Positions 49,741 through 59,706 of a stretch of 64,000 bases of DNA are shown piece by piece. The stretch lies in the NCBI GenBank assembly GCA_963752045.1, contig CAVVWN010000008.1, positions 496,001 to 560,000 of the forward strand. The letters are read 5' to 3'. The number at the start of each line of letters is the position of its first letter. The first letter of the stretch is position 1. The stretch comes from DATKDF01 sp963752045 (GTDB taxonomy: Bacteria > Acidobacteriota > Vicinamibacteria > Vicinamibacterales > SCN-69-37). A model generated the notes under the pieces. It had not been told where the DNA came from, made no database searches, and was given only the letters and a program-made list of their open reading frames with translations. The position numbers were made by a program, and so were the translations under genes.

Positions 49741-49768
49741 ATTATGGATGAGAATGAAACGCTGTCAA
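49741..49768 (-). promoter_or_regulatory. Sigma70-type promoter of the candidate small RNA
   Basis: TTGACA (49763-49768) and CATAAT (49741-49746) are 16 bp apart on the minus strand, in a locally AT-rich stretch just past the ddl stop. Transcription would start near 49734. Confidence 0.7.
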
Positions 49769-49804
49769 GCACAAACTGCACGTGCTTGTCAAAAAAGATC
49801 GCGA

Positions 49805-50965
49805 TCAGATCATGCTCGTGCGGAGCTGCTGCCTGTCGCGATGACGCTCGCGCGCGAGCGCGATGAGTCGATCGACCAGCGCTCCGTAGTCGACACCTGA
49901 CGCCGCCCAGAGTTTCGCGAACATGCTGATCGTCGTGAAGCCGGGCATGGTGTTGATCTCGTTGACGAAGAGCGTGCCCGTTCGGCGGCTCAGGAGGAAG
50001 TCGACGCGCGCGAGTCCGGCGCCGTCGATCGCGCGGAAGGCCTCGACCGCCTGACGACGAATCATGCTGGCCTCATCGTCGGTGAGCGAGGCCGGTACCT
50101 CGGTTCGCGAACCCGTGTCGAGGTACTTGGCTTCGTAGTCGTAGAACTCGCGTGAGGGCAGAATCTCGCCCGGCACAGACGCCTCGGCGTCGTCGTTGCC
50201 GAGCACCGCGCATTCGATTTCGCGGGCCTCGACGACGGCGGCTTCGACGACGACCTTCCGATCGAAGCCCAGCGCGAACTCGATGGCGGTCCGGAGCTCG
50301 TCGGGTCGGGAGACCTTCGAGATCCCCACGCTCGATCCGAGATTGGCCGGCTTGACGAACAGCACCTCGGGCAGCGTGCGGCCGATGGCGGCCACCTGAC
50401 CATCCGGATCGGCCTGCCAGTCGTGCGCCGTCACGACGACCCAGTCGGGCACGGTGAGCCCGCGTGCCCGGAAGAGGATCTTCATGACGGCCTTGTCCAT
50501 GCCGACGGCCGACGCGAGCACGCCGCAGCCGACGTAGGCGACATTGGCCAGCTCGAGCAGGCCCTGAATCGTGCCGTCTTCGCCGAGTGGACCGTGGAGA
50601 ACCGGAAACACCACGTCGAGGTGGAGTCCGGTCAGCGTGGCCGCCGCCTCGGCTGCGTCCGGATCGGCCGACCGCCGGTCGACGATGACGAGCGTTTCGT
50701 CGTCCGGGCGTGGCGGCATGAAGACGGTGCGGCCCGGCCTGGACCGGAAGGCCTCGCCGCGCATCTGCTCGATCACGTCGGCCGCCGAGGTGGCCGATGG
50801 CGGTCGGTCGGCCAGCACCCATCGGCCGTCCTTCTCGATGCGGATGGGGACGGGCTCGTAGCGGTTGCGATCGAGGTTGCCGAGGACCGAAGCCGCCGAG
50901 GCCAGCGAGATCTCGTGCTCGCTGGAGCGGCCACCGTAGAGAACGCCGACGCGTAGTCGTTTCAC
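49805..50965 (-). CDS. ddl: D-alanine--D-alanine ligase
   Basis: A 386-residue ATP-grasp ligase. GTG 50965 is chosen because the upstream ATG at 51016 overlaps a TATAAT -10 box, and the protein then opens KRLRVGVLYGGRSSEHEISLASA. It has VFPVLHGPLGEDGTIQGLLE, VGCGVLASAVGMDKAVMK, FVKPANLGSSVGISKV, REIECAVLGND and FLLSRRTGTLFVNEINTMPGFT. It makes the D-Ala-D-Ala dipeptide for peptidoglycan. It diverges from tgt. The candidate small RNA follows its stop with its own promoter. Confidence 0.94.
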   Translation of the reverse strand: MKRLRVGVLYGGRSSEHEISLASAASVLGNLDRNRYEPVPIRIEKDGRWVLADRPPSATSAADVIEQMRGEAFRSRPGRTVFMPPRPDDETLVIVDRRSADPDAAEAAATLTGLHLDVVFPVLHGPLGEDGTIQGLLELANVAYVGCGVLASAVGMDKAVMKILFRARGLTVPDWVVVTAHDWQADPDGQVAAIGRTLPEVLFVKPANLGSSVGISKVSRPDELRTAIEFALGFDRKVVVEAAVVEAREIECAVLGNDDAEASVPGEILPSREFYDYEAKYLDTGSRTEVPASLTDDEASMIRRQAVEAFRAIDGAGLARVDFLLSRRTGTLFVNEINTMPGFTTISMFAKLWAASGVDYGALVDRLIALARERHRDRQQLRTSMI

Positions 50966-51030
50966 AGTGTGGAAGCGGTCAACGTCCGGAGGTCCGGCGC
51001 GTGAACCGGCGTTCATTATAGGCTAGCGCC

Positions 51031-52200
51031 GTGCAGCCTGAGGTCGGATTCGAGGTGACGGCGCGCGACGGCGCCGCCCGACGCGGCCGCCTGCGCCTCG
51101 CGCACGGCGTGGTCGAGACGCCGGCGTTCATGCCGGTCGGCACGCGCGCCGCCATCAAGGGCGTGACGCTCGACGCGCTCCGGGAGCTCGGCGCGGAAAT
51201 CATGCTGGCGAACGCCTATCACCTGCACCTGCGGCCCGGCGACGACCTTGTGGCCCGCGCCGGAGGGCTGCATGCTTTCATGGGCTGGGACCGGCCGATC
51301 CTGACCGATTCGGGCGGCTACCAGGTGTTCAGCCTGGCGTCACGCCGGCGGGTGACCGAGGACGGCGTCGTCTTCCAGTCGCATCTCGACGGCCGGTCCC
51401 TGCGGCTGACGCCCGAGTCGGTAACCGACATTCAGGCCCGGCTCGGCTCGGACGTCGCGATGGTGTTCGACGAGTGTCCAAGCTGGCCGATCGACCACGA
51501 TTCTGCGCGCGCCTCCATGGAGCGCACCCTGCGGTGGGCCGCCCGCGCGCGCGAACGCTTCACGACGCTCGGCGCCGGTGGCGCCGACGTGCCGCGCCCG
51601 ACGCCGGGCCAGGCCCAGTTCGGCATCGTCCAGGGCGGGACGTTCCTGGACCTGCGCGACCGGAGCGTCGCCGGCACGGTCGCGCTCGGCTTCGAGGCGT
51701 ACGCCATCGGCGGGCTGTCGGTGGGGGAGCCGGCCGCCGTGATGTACGACGTGGTCGCCCATACGGCCGGGCAGCTGCCGGCCGACCGGCCGCGCTACCT
51801 CATGGGGACCGGGACGCCGGTGGACCTCGTCGAGAGCGTCGGCCGTGGCATCGATCTGTTCGACTGCGTGCTGCCCACGCGCAACGCCCGCAACGGCCAG
51901 CTCTTCACGCGAAACGGGCCGATCTCGATCAAGAACGCGCGGTTTGCCGAGGATTTTTCGCCGCCCGATCCGGCCTGCGGCTGTCCGACGTGCCGACGTC
52001 ACACCCGGGCATACCTAAGGCACCTCTTCGTGAGCGGCGAGATGACGGCCGGCACCCTTAACACGCTGCACAATCTGCACTTTTACCTTGACACCATGGG
52101 GGAGATTAGGAAGGCTATTGAGTTCGGAATATTCGACAAGTTCAAACGGACGTTCCTCGAGACGTATTCCCACCGCCAACTTCTTCAGATAGATGACTGA
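51031..52200 (+). CDS. tgt: Queuine tRNA-ribosyltransferase (Tgt)
   Basis: A 389-residue TIM-barrel enzyme with GTG start. It has ETPAFMPVGTRAAIKGV, ILTDSGGYQVFSLA, VFDECPSWP, FGIVQGGTFLDLR, YAIGGLSVGEP, FDCVLPTRNARNGQLFT and the zinc motif CGCPTCRRHTRAYLRHLF. It swaps guanine for preQ1 at the wobble position of GUN tRNAs. No queuosine-synthesis genes are nearby. It overlaps yajC by 8 nt, in the common tgt-yajC-secD-secF order. Confidence 0.96.
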   Translation: MQPEVGFEVTARDGAARRGRLRLAHGVVETPAFMPVGTRAAIKGVTLDALRELGAEIMLANAYHLHLRPGDDLVARAGGLHAFMGWDRPILTDSGGYQVFSLASRRRVTEDGVVFQSHLDGRSLRLTPESVTDIQARLGSDVAMVFDECPSWPIDHDSARASMERTLRWAARARERFTTLGAGGADVPRPTPGQAQFGIVQGGTFLDLRDRSVAGTVALGFEAYAIGGLSVGEPAAVMYDVVAHTAGQLPADRPRYLMGTGTPVDLVESVGRGIDLFDCVLPTRNARNGQLFTRNGPISIKNARFAEDFSPPDPACGCPTCRRHTRAYLRHLFVSGEMTAGTLNTLHNLHFYLDTMGEIRKAIEFGIFDKFKRTFLETYSHRQLLQIDD

Positions 52201-52543
52201 CATCACGCTTCCTCCCGTCCTTCTGGCGATGGCGCAGCCCGGTTCCGGGCAGCCGAACCTCTGGGTGCAGCTGTTCCCGTTCGCGCTGATGCTGCTCGTG
52301 TTCTACGTGCTGGTGCTGCTGCCCATGCGGCGGCGGCAGCGCAAGGTGCAGGAGTTCCAGGCGGCGCTCAAGGTCGGCGATAAAGTAGTGACGACGAGCG
52401 GCATTTACGGACAGATCACGCGCGTCAACGAGAATTCGGTTCAACTGCAGATCGCCGACAAGGTGCGCATCGAAGTGGCCCGCGCCGCCGTCGGCGGCTA
52501 TCAGGGACAGGAGCCGGTCGTTCAGGCGTCCGGCAGTCTATAG
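52193..52543 (+). CDS. yajC: Sec translocon accessory protein YajC
   Basis: A 116-residue protein with one N-terminal membrane helix (about residues 23-40, LFPFALMLLVFYVLVLLPM), then RRRQRKVQEFQAALKVGDKVVTTSGIYGQIT, the YajC hallmark. It joins SecDF at the SecYEG channel. Its start overlaps the end of tgt, and secD begins 3 nt after its stop. Confidence 0.95.
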   Translation: MTDITLPPVLLAMAQPGSGQPNLWVQLFPFALMLLVFYVLVLLPMRRRQRKVQEFQAALKVGDKVVTTSGIYGQITRVNENSVQLQIADKVRIEVARAAVGGYQGQEPVVQASGSL

Positions 52544-52546
52544 ACC

Positions 52547-54115
<1,569 letters not shown>

Positions 54116-54134
54116 CGGGCCTGGGGTTGCAGCC

Positions 54135-55079
54135 ATGCAGATACTTGCCAACACGAACATCGACTTCCTGAGGTGGCGCTGGCAGGCGCTCGCGCTGTCG
54201 GGCCTGGTACTGGCCGCCGGCGTGTCCACGATGTGGGCCCGCGGCATCCCGCTCGGCATCGACTTTTCCGGCGGCACCGCCATCGTCGTCAAGTTCACCC
54301 AGTCGGTGAGCGAGGACACGGTCCGGCAGGCGATTGCCGCCGTGCCGGGCGACAAGATCGTGCAGCAGTACGGCCCGCCCGAAGCCAACGAGGTGCTCGT
54401 GCGCCTGCCGCTCACCGGCGGTGGTGAGGAAGGCACGATCGACCAGGGAGCCGAGCTCGTGCTGGCCGCCCTTCGCGCCAACGTCGGCGAGATCGAGGTC
54501 ATGAGCAATGACATCGTCGGTCCGGTCATCGGCGAGGACCTGAAGGAAAAGGGGCTGTGGGCCACGCTCTTCGCGCTCGGCGGCATCCTCGTCTACGTCG
54601 GCTTCCGGTTCCGGTTCACGTTCGCCCTGGGCGCCATCGCCGCGGTGTTCCACGACATCCTGATCACGATGGCGTTTCTGACGTGGTTCAACTACGAGCT
54701 GTCGCTCAACATCATTGCCGCCATCCTCGCGATAACCGGCTATTCGGTCAACGACACCATCGTCGTCTTCGACCGCGTGCGTGAGAACCAGCGGCTGCTG
54801 CGGCGCGAGCCGCTCCGCGACGTGGTCAACCGAAGCGTGAACCAGACGCTCAGCCGCACGATCATCACGTCGGGCACGACGCTGCTGGCCGTCATGTCGC
54901 TCTTCGTGCTTGGCGGCGAAGTACTTCGCGGGTTTGCGTTCACGATGATCGTCGGCGTGCTCACGGGGACGTACTCGACCATCTTCATCGCCTCGGCGGT
55001 TGCCATCCTGCTGAACCGGCCGAACCGGTCGCAGCTGGCCACGCAAGCCCAGGCCAAGGCCCGGCGGGCCCGGGCCTAG
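54135..55079 (+). CDS. secF: Protein translocase subunit SecF
   Basis: A 314-residue partner of SecD. It has GIDFSGGTAIVVKF, a shorter periplasmic domain (about 40-135), then helices with FHDILITMAFLTWF, ITGYSVNDTIVVFDRVREN and the Gly-rich end VLTGTYSTIFIASAVAI. It completes the YajC-SecD-SecF set in the inner membrane. uppP starts 23 nt later on the same strand. Confidence 0.96.
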   Translation: MQILANTNIDFLRWRWQALALSGLVLAAGVSTMWARGIPLGIDFSGGTAIVVKFTQSVSEDTVRQAIAAVPGDKIVQQYGPPEANEVLVRLPLTGGGEEGTIDQGAELVLAALRANVGEIEVMSNDIVGPVIGEDLKEKGLWATLFALGGILVYVGFRFRFTFALGAIAAVFHDILITMAFLTWFNYELSLNIIAAILAITGYSVNDTIVVFDRVRENQRLLRREPLRDVVNRSVNQTLSRTIITSGTTLLAVMSLFVLGGEVLRGFAFTMIVGVLTGTYSTIFIASAVAILLNRPNRSQLATQAQAKARRARA

Positions 55080-55102
55080 CCGCCCGCCGGCGATCACGAC
55101 GC

Positions 55103-55912
55103 GTGGAGCTCATCGAAGCGGCCCTTCTCGGCGTCGTGCAGGGCCTGACCGAGTTCCTGCCGATTTCGAGCTCCGGGCATCTGATCCTCGCTCGGGCGTT
55201 CACGGGCTGGAACCCCGACCGGTTCGGGCTGGCGTTCGACATCGCCCTCCATGTAGGCACGCTCGTGGCCGTGCTGGTCTTCTTCCGGGCGGATCTCGTC
55301 GCCATGCTGCGGGCGGTGCCGAGGGTCCTCGCGCCGCAGCCGGGGCCGGACGGCCGCCGTATCCGGCTGATTGCCGTCGGCACCGTGCCCATCGTCCTCG
55401 TGGGAGGCCTGTGGAATCAGGCGGCCGAGGCCGCCACCAGGACGCCCGCGGTGGCCGCGACGACCCTGCTCCTCGGCGCCGGTCTGCTGTTGCTCATCGA
55501 ACGCCTGAGCGGCCATCTGGGCAGCGAGGACGCCCTGACGCCCCGGGGGGCGTTCGGAATCGGCGCCGCGCAGGCCCTGGCGCTCGTGCCGGGCGTGTCG
55601 CGGTCGGGGGCGACGATCGCCGCCGGGATGCTCTGCGGCCTGCGGCGCGACGCGGCCGCACGGTTTGCCTTTCTCCTGAGCGTGCCGGCCATTCTCGCCG
55701 CCGCCGGGAAGGCGACGGTGGATCTCTGGTCGACAGGGTGGGTCGGCGTGGACGTGCCGGTGTTCGCCGTGGGAATGGTCACATCGGCTGTCGTTGGTTA
55801 TGTGACCGTGAAATACTTCATCCGCTTTCTGGCGACGCATCGGCTGGATGTCTTCGCCTGGTACCGCGTCGGGCTGGCGGCGGTAACGTTCGCCTGGCTT
55901 GCTCTGCGGTGA
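55103..55912 (+). CDS. uppP: Undecaprenyl-diphosphatase UppP (BacA)
   Basis: A 269-residue polytopic membrane enzyme with GTG start. The two active-site loops LTEFLPISSSGHLILA and LALVPGVSRSGATIAAG (Glu, Ser, Arg) are present, with about eight hydrophobic helices between and after. It recycles the lipid carrier undecaprenyl pyrophosphate for peptidoglycan and LPS synthesis. The gene lies between secF and the DUF502 gene with short gaps. Confidence 0.95.
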   Translation: MELIEAALLGVVQGLTEFLPISSSGHLILARAFTGWNPDRFGLAFDIALHVGTLVAVLVFFRADLVAMLRAVPRVLAPQPGPDGRRIRLIAVGTVPIVLVGGLWNQAAEAATRTPAVAATTLLLGAGLLLLIERLSGHLGSEDALTPRGAFGIGAAQALALVPGVSRSGATIAAGMLCGLRRDAAARFAFLLSVPAILAAAGKATVDLWSTGWVGVDVPVFAVGMVTSAVVGYVTVKYFIRFLATHRLDVFAWYRVGLAAVTFAWLALR

Positions 55913-55918
55913 GGTGCC

Positions 55919-56548
55919 ATGTTTCAGTGGTTGCGGCGCAGTTTCGTCGCCGGTCTGGTCGTTACCGTGCCGCTCGCGGTGAGCGTGATCGCGCTCGTCT
56001 GGCTGTTTCGCCTGGTCGACGGCGTGACAAGCGGCCTCGACGAGCGGTTCTTCGACCGCGCGATTCCCGGGCTGGGCCTTGCCGTCACGGTCGGCACGAT
56101 CCTCCTGATCGGGACGCTCGCAACCAACGTGTTCGGGCGGCGGATGGTGCGACGCGGCGAGCGCCTGTTGCTCCAGGTGCCCGTTTTCCGCACAATCTAC
56201 GCGCCAGTCAAGCAGTTGATCGAGGCGTTCTCACCGGAGAACGAGTTCGGGTTCAAGCGGGTGGTGATGGTTGAGGACCCGGTGCGCGGGTTCGTGCTGG
56301 GGTTTCTCACCAAGGAGTTCGTGGTCGACCGCGGGCGGGGGGCCGAGGCGCACCTGGCCGTGTACGTACCGACGAACCATTTGTATCTGGGCGACGTCGT
56401 GATTTGTCCTCGCGAGAAGGCGGCGTTCCCGGACTTGACGGTCGAACAGGGCGTCCGGATCTTTCTGACCGGGGGAATGGCCCTGCCGGCACACATGCAC
56501 GCGGGTCGGTCCAGCGATGAGGCCGGCCCATTAGCAGAGGGTAGTTGA
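55919..56548 (+). CDS. DUF502 family membrane protein
   Basis: A 209-residue protein with two N-terminal membrane helices (about residues 10-32 and 55-72, GLAVTVGTILLIGTLATNVFGRR) and a soluble part with LLLQVPVFRTIYAPVKQLIEAFSPENEFGFKRVVMVEDP and VYVPTNHLYLGDVVICPRE. This is the DUF502 pattern. The family's function is unknown in bacteria. It follows uppP by 6 nt and hppA by ATG at 56554 closes behind it, so it belongs to an envelope operon. Confidence 0.85.
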   Translation: MFQWLRRSFVAGLVVTVPLAVSVIALVWLFRLVDGVTSGLDERFFDRAIPGLGLAVTVGTILLIGTLATNVFGRRMVRRGERLLLQVPVFRTIYAPVKQLIEAFSPENEFGFKRVVMVEDPVRGFVLGFLTKEFVVDRGRGAEAHLAVYVPTNHLYLGDVVICPREKAAFPDLTVEQGVRIFLTGGMALPAHMHAGRSSDEAGPLAEGS

Positions 56549-56553
56549 GAGCC

Positions 56554-58662
56554 ATGGAGCAGCAGCTGGTTTACGCACTTGGTTGGGGGGCGCCGCTCGT
56601 GGCGGCCATTTTCGCGTTCGTCCTGATTCGCTGGATCACCGCGCAGGATCCGGGCACCGATCAGATGAAGCGGATCGCCGCATTGATTCGGGCCGGCGCC
56701 ATGGCCTTCCTGAAGGTCGAGTACTCGGTGCTCGCCGTCTTCGTCCTGATCATGGTGGGGCTGCTCGCCGGCTTCCTGCCCGAGCACGGCATGGGCACGG
56801 CGATTTCGTTCGTCGTGGGCGCGTCACTCTCGGCCCTGGCCGGCTGGATCGGCATGCGCACCGCGACGACCGCCGCCGTGCGGACCACCAATGCCGCGAG
56901 GACGGGACTGGCCGGCGCGCTGCGGGTGGCCTTCTCGAGCGGCGCGGTGATGGGGCTGACCGTCGTGGCTCTGGGCACGGCCGGTCTGACGACGATGTAC
57001 TGGGCGTTTGGTGGGCTCTCGGGCAACGGCGAACTCGCCATTGCGCAGCTCTTCGGCTTCTCGCTCGGGGCCTCGTCGATCGCGCTGTTTGCGCGCGTGG
57101 GCGGCGGGATCTTCACCAAGGCGGCCGACGTGGCCGGGGACCTCTCCGGCAAGGTCGAAGCGGGCATTCCCGAGGACGACCCCCGCAACCCGGCGACCAT
57201 TGCCGACTCGGTCGGCGACAACGTGGGCGACGTCGCCGGGATGGGCGCCGATCTGTTCGAGTCGTACGTGGGGAGCATCATCTCGTCGATCGCGCTCGCC
57301 TGGGCGCTCACGCCGGCCGTGGCCGCCGAGCTCTGGCAGACCTCGGAGGCCGACTTTCCGGTCGTGCAGGGTGCCCTCGTGCTCTTTCCGATCATCCTGT
57401 CTGGCGCGGGCATCCTGTCGTCGGTGCTCGGCACGTTCGCGGTCCGCACGAATGACGAGAGGAAGGTGCAGTCGGCGCTCAACCGCGGGATGATTGTCGC
57501 ATCGGTGCTTGTCCTGGCCGCCGGCTACGTCCTGGTCTCGGTGCTGGCCGTGCCGATGTCGGTGTACTACTGCGTGCTGGCCGGGCTGGGGGCCGGCGTG
57601 GCCATCGGGAAACTCACCGAGTACTACACGGCCAAGGACCTGGGTCCGGCCCAGGAGATTGCACGCCAGTCGCAGACGGGACCGGCCACCAACATCATCG
57701 CGGGTCTCGGCGTGGGCATGATGTCGACCGGCCTGCCCGTGCTCGTCATCGCCCTGGCCATCTACGTGAGCTTCGAATTCGGCGGCCTGTACGGCATCGC
57801 GATCAGCGCCGTCGGCATGCTCTCGACGCTTGGCATCTCACTCGGGGTCGATGCCTACGGGCCGGTGGCCGACAATGCCGGCGGTATCGCCGAGATGAGC
57901 CACTGCCCGCCCGAGGTGCGCAAGCGCACCGACTCGCTCGATGCGGTTGGCAACACGACGGCCGCGATCGGCAAGGGCTTCGCCATCGGGTCGGCCGCCC
58001 TGACCGCGCTCGCCCTCTTCGCGACGTTCCGGGCGACCGTGGCCGTGACGGTTCAGCAGAACGGCGGTCCCGCGGCCTTCGACCCGCGCGGGCTGTCATT
58101 CGAGCTCGACAATCCCAACGTGCTGCTCGGGTTGCTCATTGGCGGCATGCTGCCGTTCATCTTCTCCGCCTTGACCATGAACGCGGTCGGCCGGTCGGCG
58201 GGCAAGATGATCGAGGAGGTGCGGCGCCAGTTCAAGACGATTCCCGGCCTGATGGAGGGCACGGCCGAGCCGGATTCGGCCCGGTGTGTCGCCATTTCGA
58301 CGCAGGCCGCCATCCGTGAAATGATTGCGCCGGGTCTGCTGGCCGTCTCGGCGCCCGTCCTGACCGGATGGCTGTTGGGTGTGGCCGGACTGGCGGGGCT
58401 GCTCGGCGGGTCGCTCGTGGCCGGCGTGCTGATGGCCCTCATGATGGCCAACGCCGGCGGCGCCTGGGACAACGCGAAGAAATACATCGAGGAGGGCCAT
58501 CTGGGCGGCAAGGGGTCTGACGCTCACAAGGCCGCGGTCATTGGCGACACGGTGGGGGATCCGTTCAAGGACACGGCCGGACCGAGCCTGAACATCCTGA
58601 TCAAGCTCATGACCATCGTGGCGGTCATTTTCGCCCCGCTGGTCGTGGGATGGATGCTCTGA
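56554..58662 (+). CDS. hppA: K+-dependent membrane pyrophosphatase (H+ or Na+ pump)
   Basis: A 702-residue ion-pumping pyrophosphatase with about 16 membrane helices. ATG 56554 is used; a TTG lies 9 nt upstream. Substrate motifs are GGGIFTKAADVAGDLSGKVE and DDPRNPATIADSVGDNVGDVAGMGADLFESY, then SLGVDAYGPVADNAGGIAEM and GDTVGDPFKDTAGPSLN. The sequence GNTTAAIGKG has Ala where K+-independent enzymes have Lys, which marks the K+-dependent group. It stores pyrophosphate energy as an ion gradient. Whether it moves H+ or Na+ is not clear. It follows the DUF502 gene by 5 nt. Confidence 0.94.
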   Translation: MEQQLVYALGWGAPLVAAIFAFVLIRWITAQDPGTDQMKRIAALIRAGAMAFLKVEYSVLAVFVLIMVGLLAGFLPEHGMGTAISFVVGASLSALAGWIGMRTATTAAVRTTNAARTGLAGALRVAFSSGAVMGLTVVALGTAGLTTMYWAFGGLSGNGELAIAQLFGFSLGASSIALFARVGGGIFTKAADVAGDLSGKVEAGIPEDDPRNPATIADSVGDNVGDVAGMGADLFESYVGSIISSIALAWALTPAVAAELWQTSEADFPVVQGALVLFPIILSGAGILSSVLGTFAVRTNDERKVQSALNRGMIVASVLVLAAGYVLVSVLAVPMSVYYCVLAGLGAGVAIGKLTEYYTAKDLGPAQEIARQSQTGPATNIIAGLGVGMMSTGLPVLVIALAIYVSFEFGGLYGIAISAVGMLSTLGISLGVDAYGPVADNAGGIAEMSHCPPEVRKRTDSLDAVGNTTAAIGKGFAIGSAALTALALFATFRATVAVTVQQNGGPAAFDPRGLSFELDNPNVLLGLLIGGMLPFIFSALTMNAVGRSAGKMIEEVRRQFKTIPGLMEGTAEPDSARCVAISTQAAIREMIAPGLLAVSAPVLTGWLLGVAGLAGLLGGSLVAGVLMALMMANAGGAWDNAKKYIEEGHLGGKGSDAHKAAVIGDTVGDPFKDTAGPSLNILIKLMTIVAVIFAPLVVGWML

Positions 58663-58755
58663 AGCGGTGTGCTCTAGGGCGGGGGTGGCAGGGGGCTGAC
58701 AGCCGTCGGTGGACCGTTTTCGGGCTGACGGTGTCTAAGATTGACACGAGCTTCG

Positions 58756-58785
58756 TTGACACCCCTTTTGGGGGCTGACTATAAT
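58756..58785 (+). promoter_or_regulatory. Consensus sigma70 promoter of the tonB-exbBDD operon
   Basis: A perfect TTGACA (58756-58761) and a perfect TATAAT (58780-58785) are separated by 18 bp. The spacer holds a palindrome, CCCC-TTTT-GGGGG. Another TTGACAC lies 15 bases upstream (58741-58747). The GTG start at 58832 has GGAGG before it. Confidence 0.75.
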
Positions 58786-58831
58786 CGCGACCTTCGTGGT
58801 TTGACGATTCGGGCGCGAAGGAGGTTTCAGG

Positions 58832-59563
58832 GTGCCACGCGAGATGTTCGGCGACATCGCGAATCCCACGATCAAGCTGGGGACCAAGAAGTGGTACACG
58901 GTGCCGCTGTCGATCCTCACGCACACCATCGTGCTGGCCGCGCTCATCATCATTCCGCTGCTTGCGACGGACATGATTCCGACCCCGCAATCCGTCATGG
59001 CGTTCGTGGCGATGCCGCCGCCCCCGCCGCCCCCCCCGCCGCCGCCACCGCCGCCTGCTCCACCGATGGTGCAGCCGCAGGTGACGAACGTGAATCCCAA
59101 CGCGGCGCCGATTGAGGCTCCCAAGGAAATCATCATGGATCCGCCGCCGCCACCGCCGCCGCCCAGCCTGAGCATGGCTGGCGCCGTGGGCGGCGTGCAG
59201 GGCGGCATCCCCGGAGGGACGCCGGGCGGCATCGTGGGCGGTATCGGTCCCCCCCCGCCGCCTCCGCCGCCGCAGGCGCCCGTCCGGGTCGGCGGTGACA
59301 TCAAGGAACCCAAGAAGGTCCGTGACGTTCGGCCGGTCTACCCGCAGATCGCCCAGACGGCCAAGGTACAGGGCATCGTCATCATCGAAGCCATCATCGG
59401 CAAGGATGGCAACGTCAGGGATGCCAAGGTGCTTCGGTCGGTTCCGCTGCTCGACCAGGCGGCACTCGAGGCCGTCCGGCAGTGGCGGTTCACGCCGACG
59501 CTCCTCAACAATGTTCCGGTGGAAGTCGTCATGACCGTCACTGTGAACTTCACGCTGAACTGA
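58832..59563 (+). CDS. tonB: Energy transducer TonB with long polyproline tracts
   Basis: A 243-residue protein with GTG start. A single N-terminal membrane helix (about 27-48, LSILTHTIVLAALIIIPLLA) is followed by three proline runs (14, 8 and 8 in a row), a Gly-rich stretch and the TonB C-terminal domain VRPVYPQIAQTAKVQGIVIIEAIIGKDGNVRDAKVLRSVPLLDQAALEAVRQWRF-type pattern (residues about 170-243). It links the ExbB/ExbD motor to outer-membrane receptors such as the one at 1967. exbB, exbD and exbD follow. Confidence 0.9.
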   Translation: MPREMFGDIANPTIKLGTKKWYTVPLSILTHTIVLAALIIIPLLATDMIPTPQSVMAFVAMPPPPPPPPPPPPPPAPPMVQPQVTNVNPNAAPIEAPKEIIMDPPPPPPPPSLSMAGAVGGVQGGIPGGTPGGIVGGIGPPPPPPPPQAPVRVGGDIKEPKKVRDVRPVYPQIAQTAKVQGIVIIEAIIGKDGNVRDAKVLRSVPLLDQAALEAVRQWRFTPTLLNNVPVEVVMTVTVNFTLN

Positions 59564-59706
59564 GAGGCCAGACCGAGCGGCCGCAACATCGTCGAGTTGA
59601 CCAGGCAGACCACGCGGGGCTGAACCGGACCCGGATGGCGATTGACCGGACTGCTGCGCATGGTCACAAGCGCGCGACAATCACGTAGCGAGTTTCGGAG
59701 GACGGA

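Noticed and set aside
49479..49781. 100-codon frame over the candidate small RNA
   Set aside because: Its ATG lies upstream of the likely transcription start and the frame runs through the terminator; no ribosome site.
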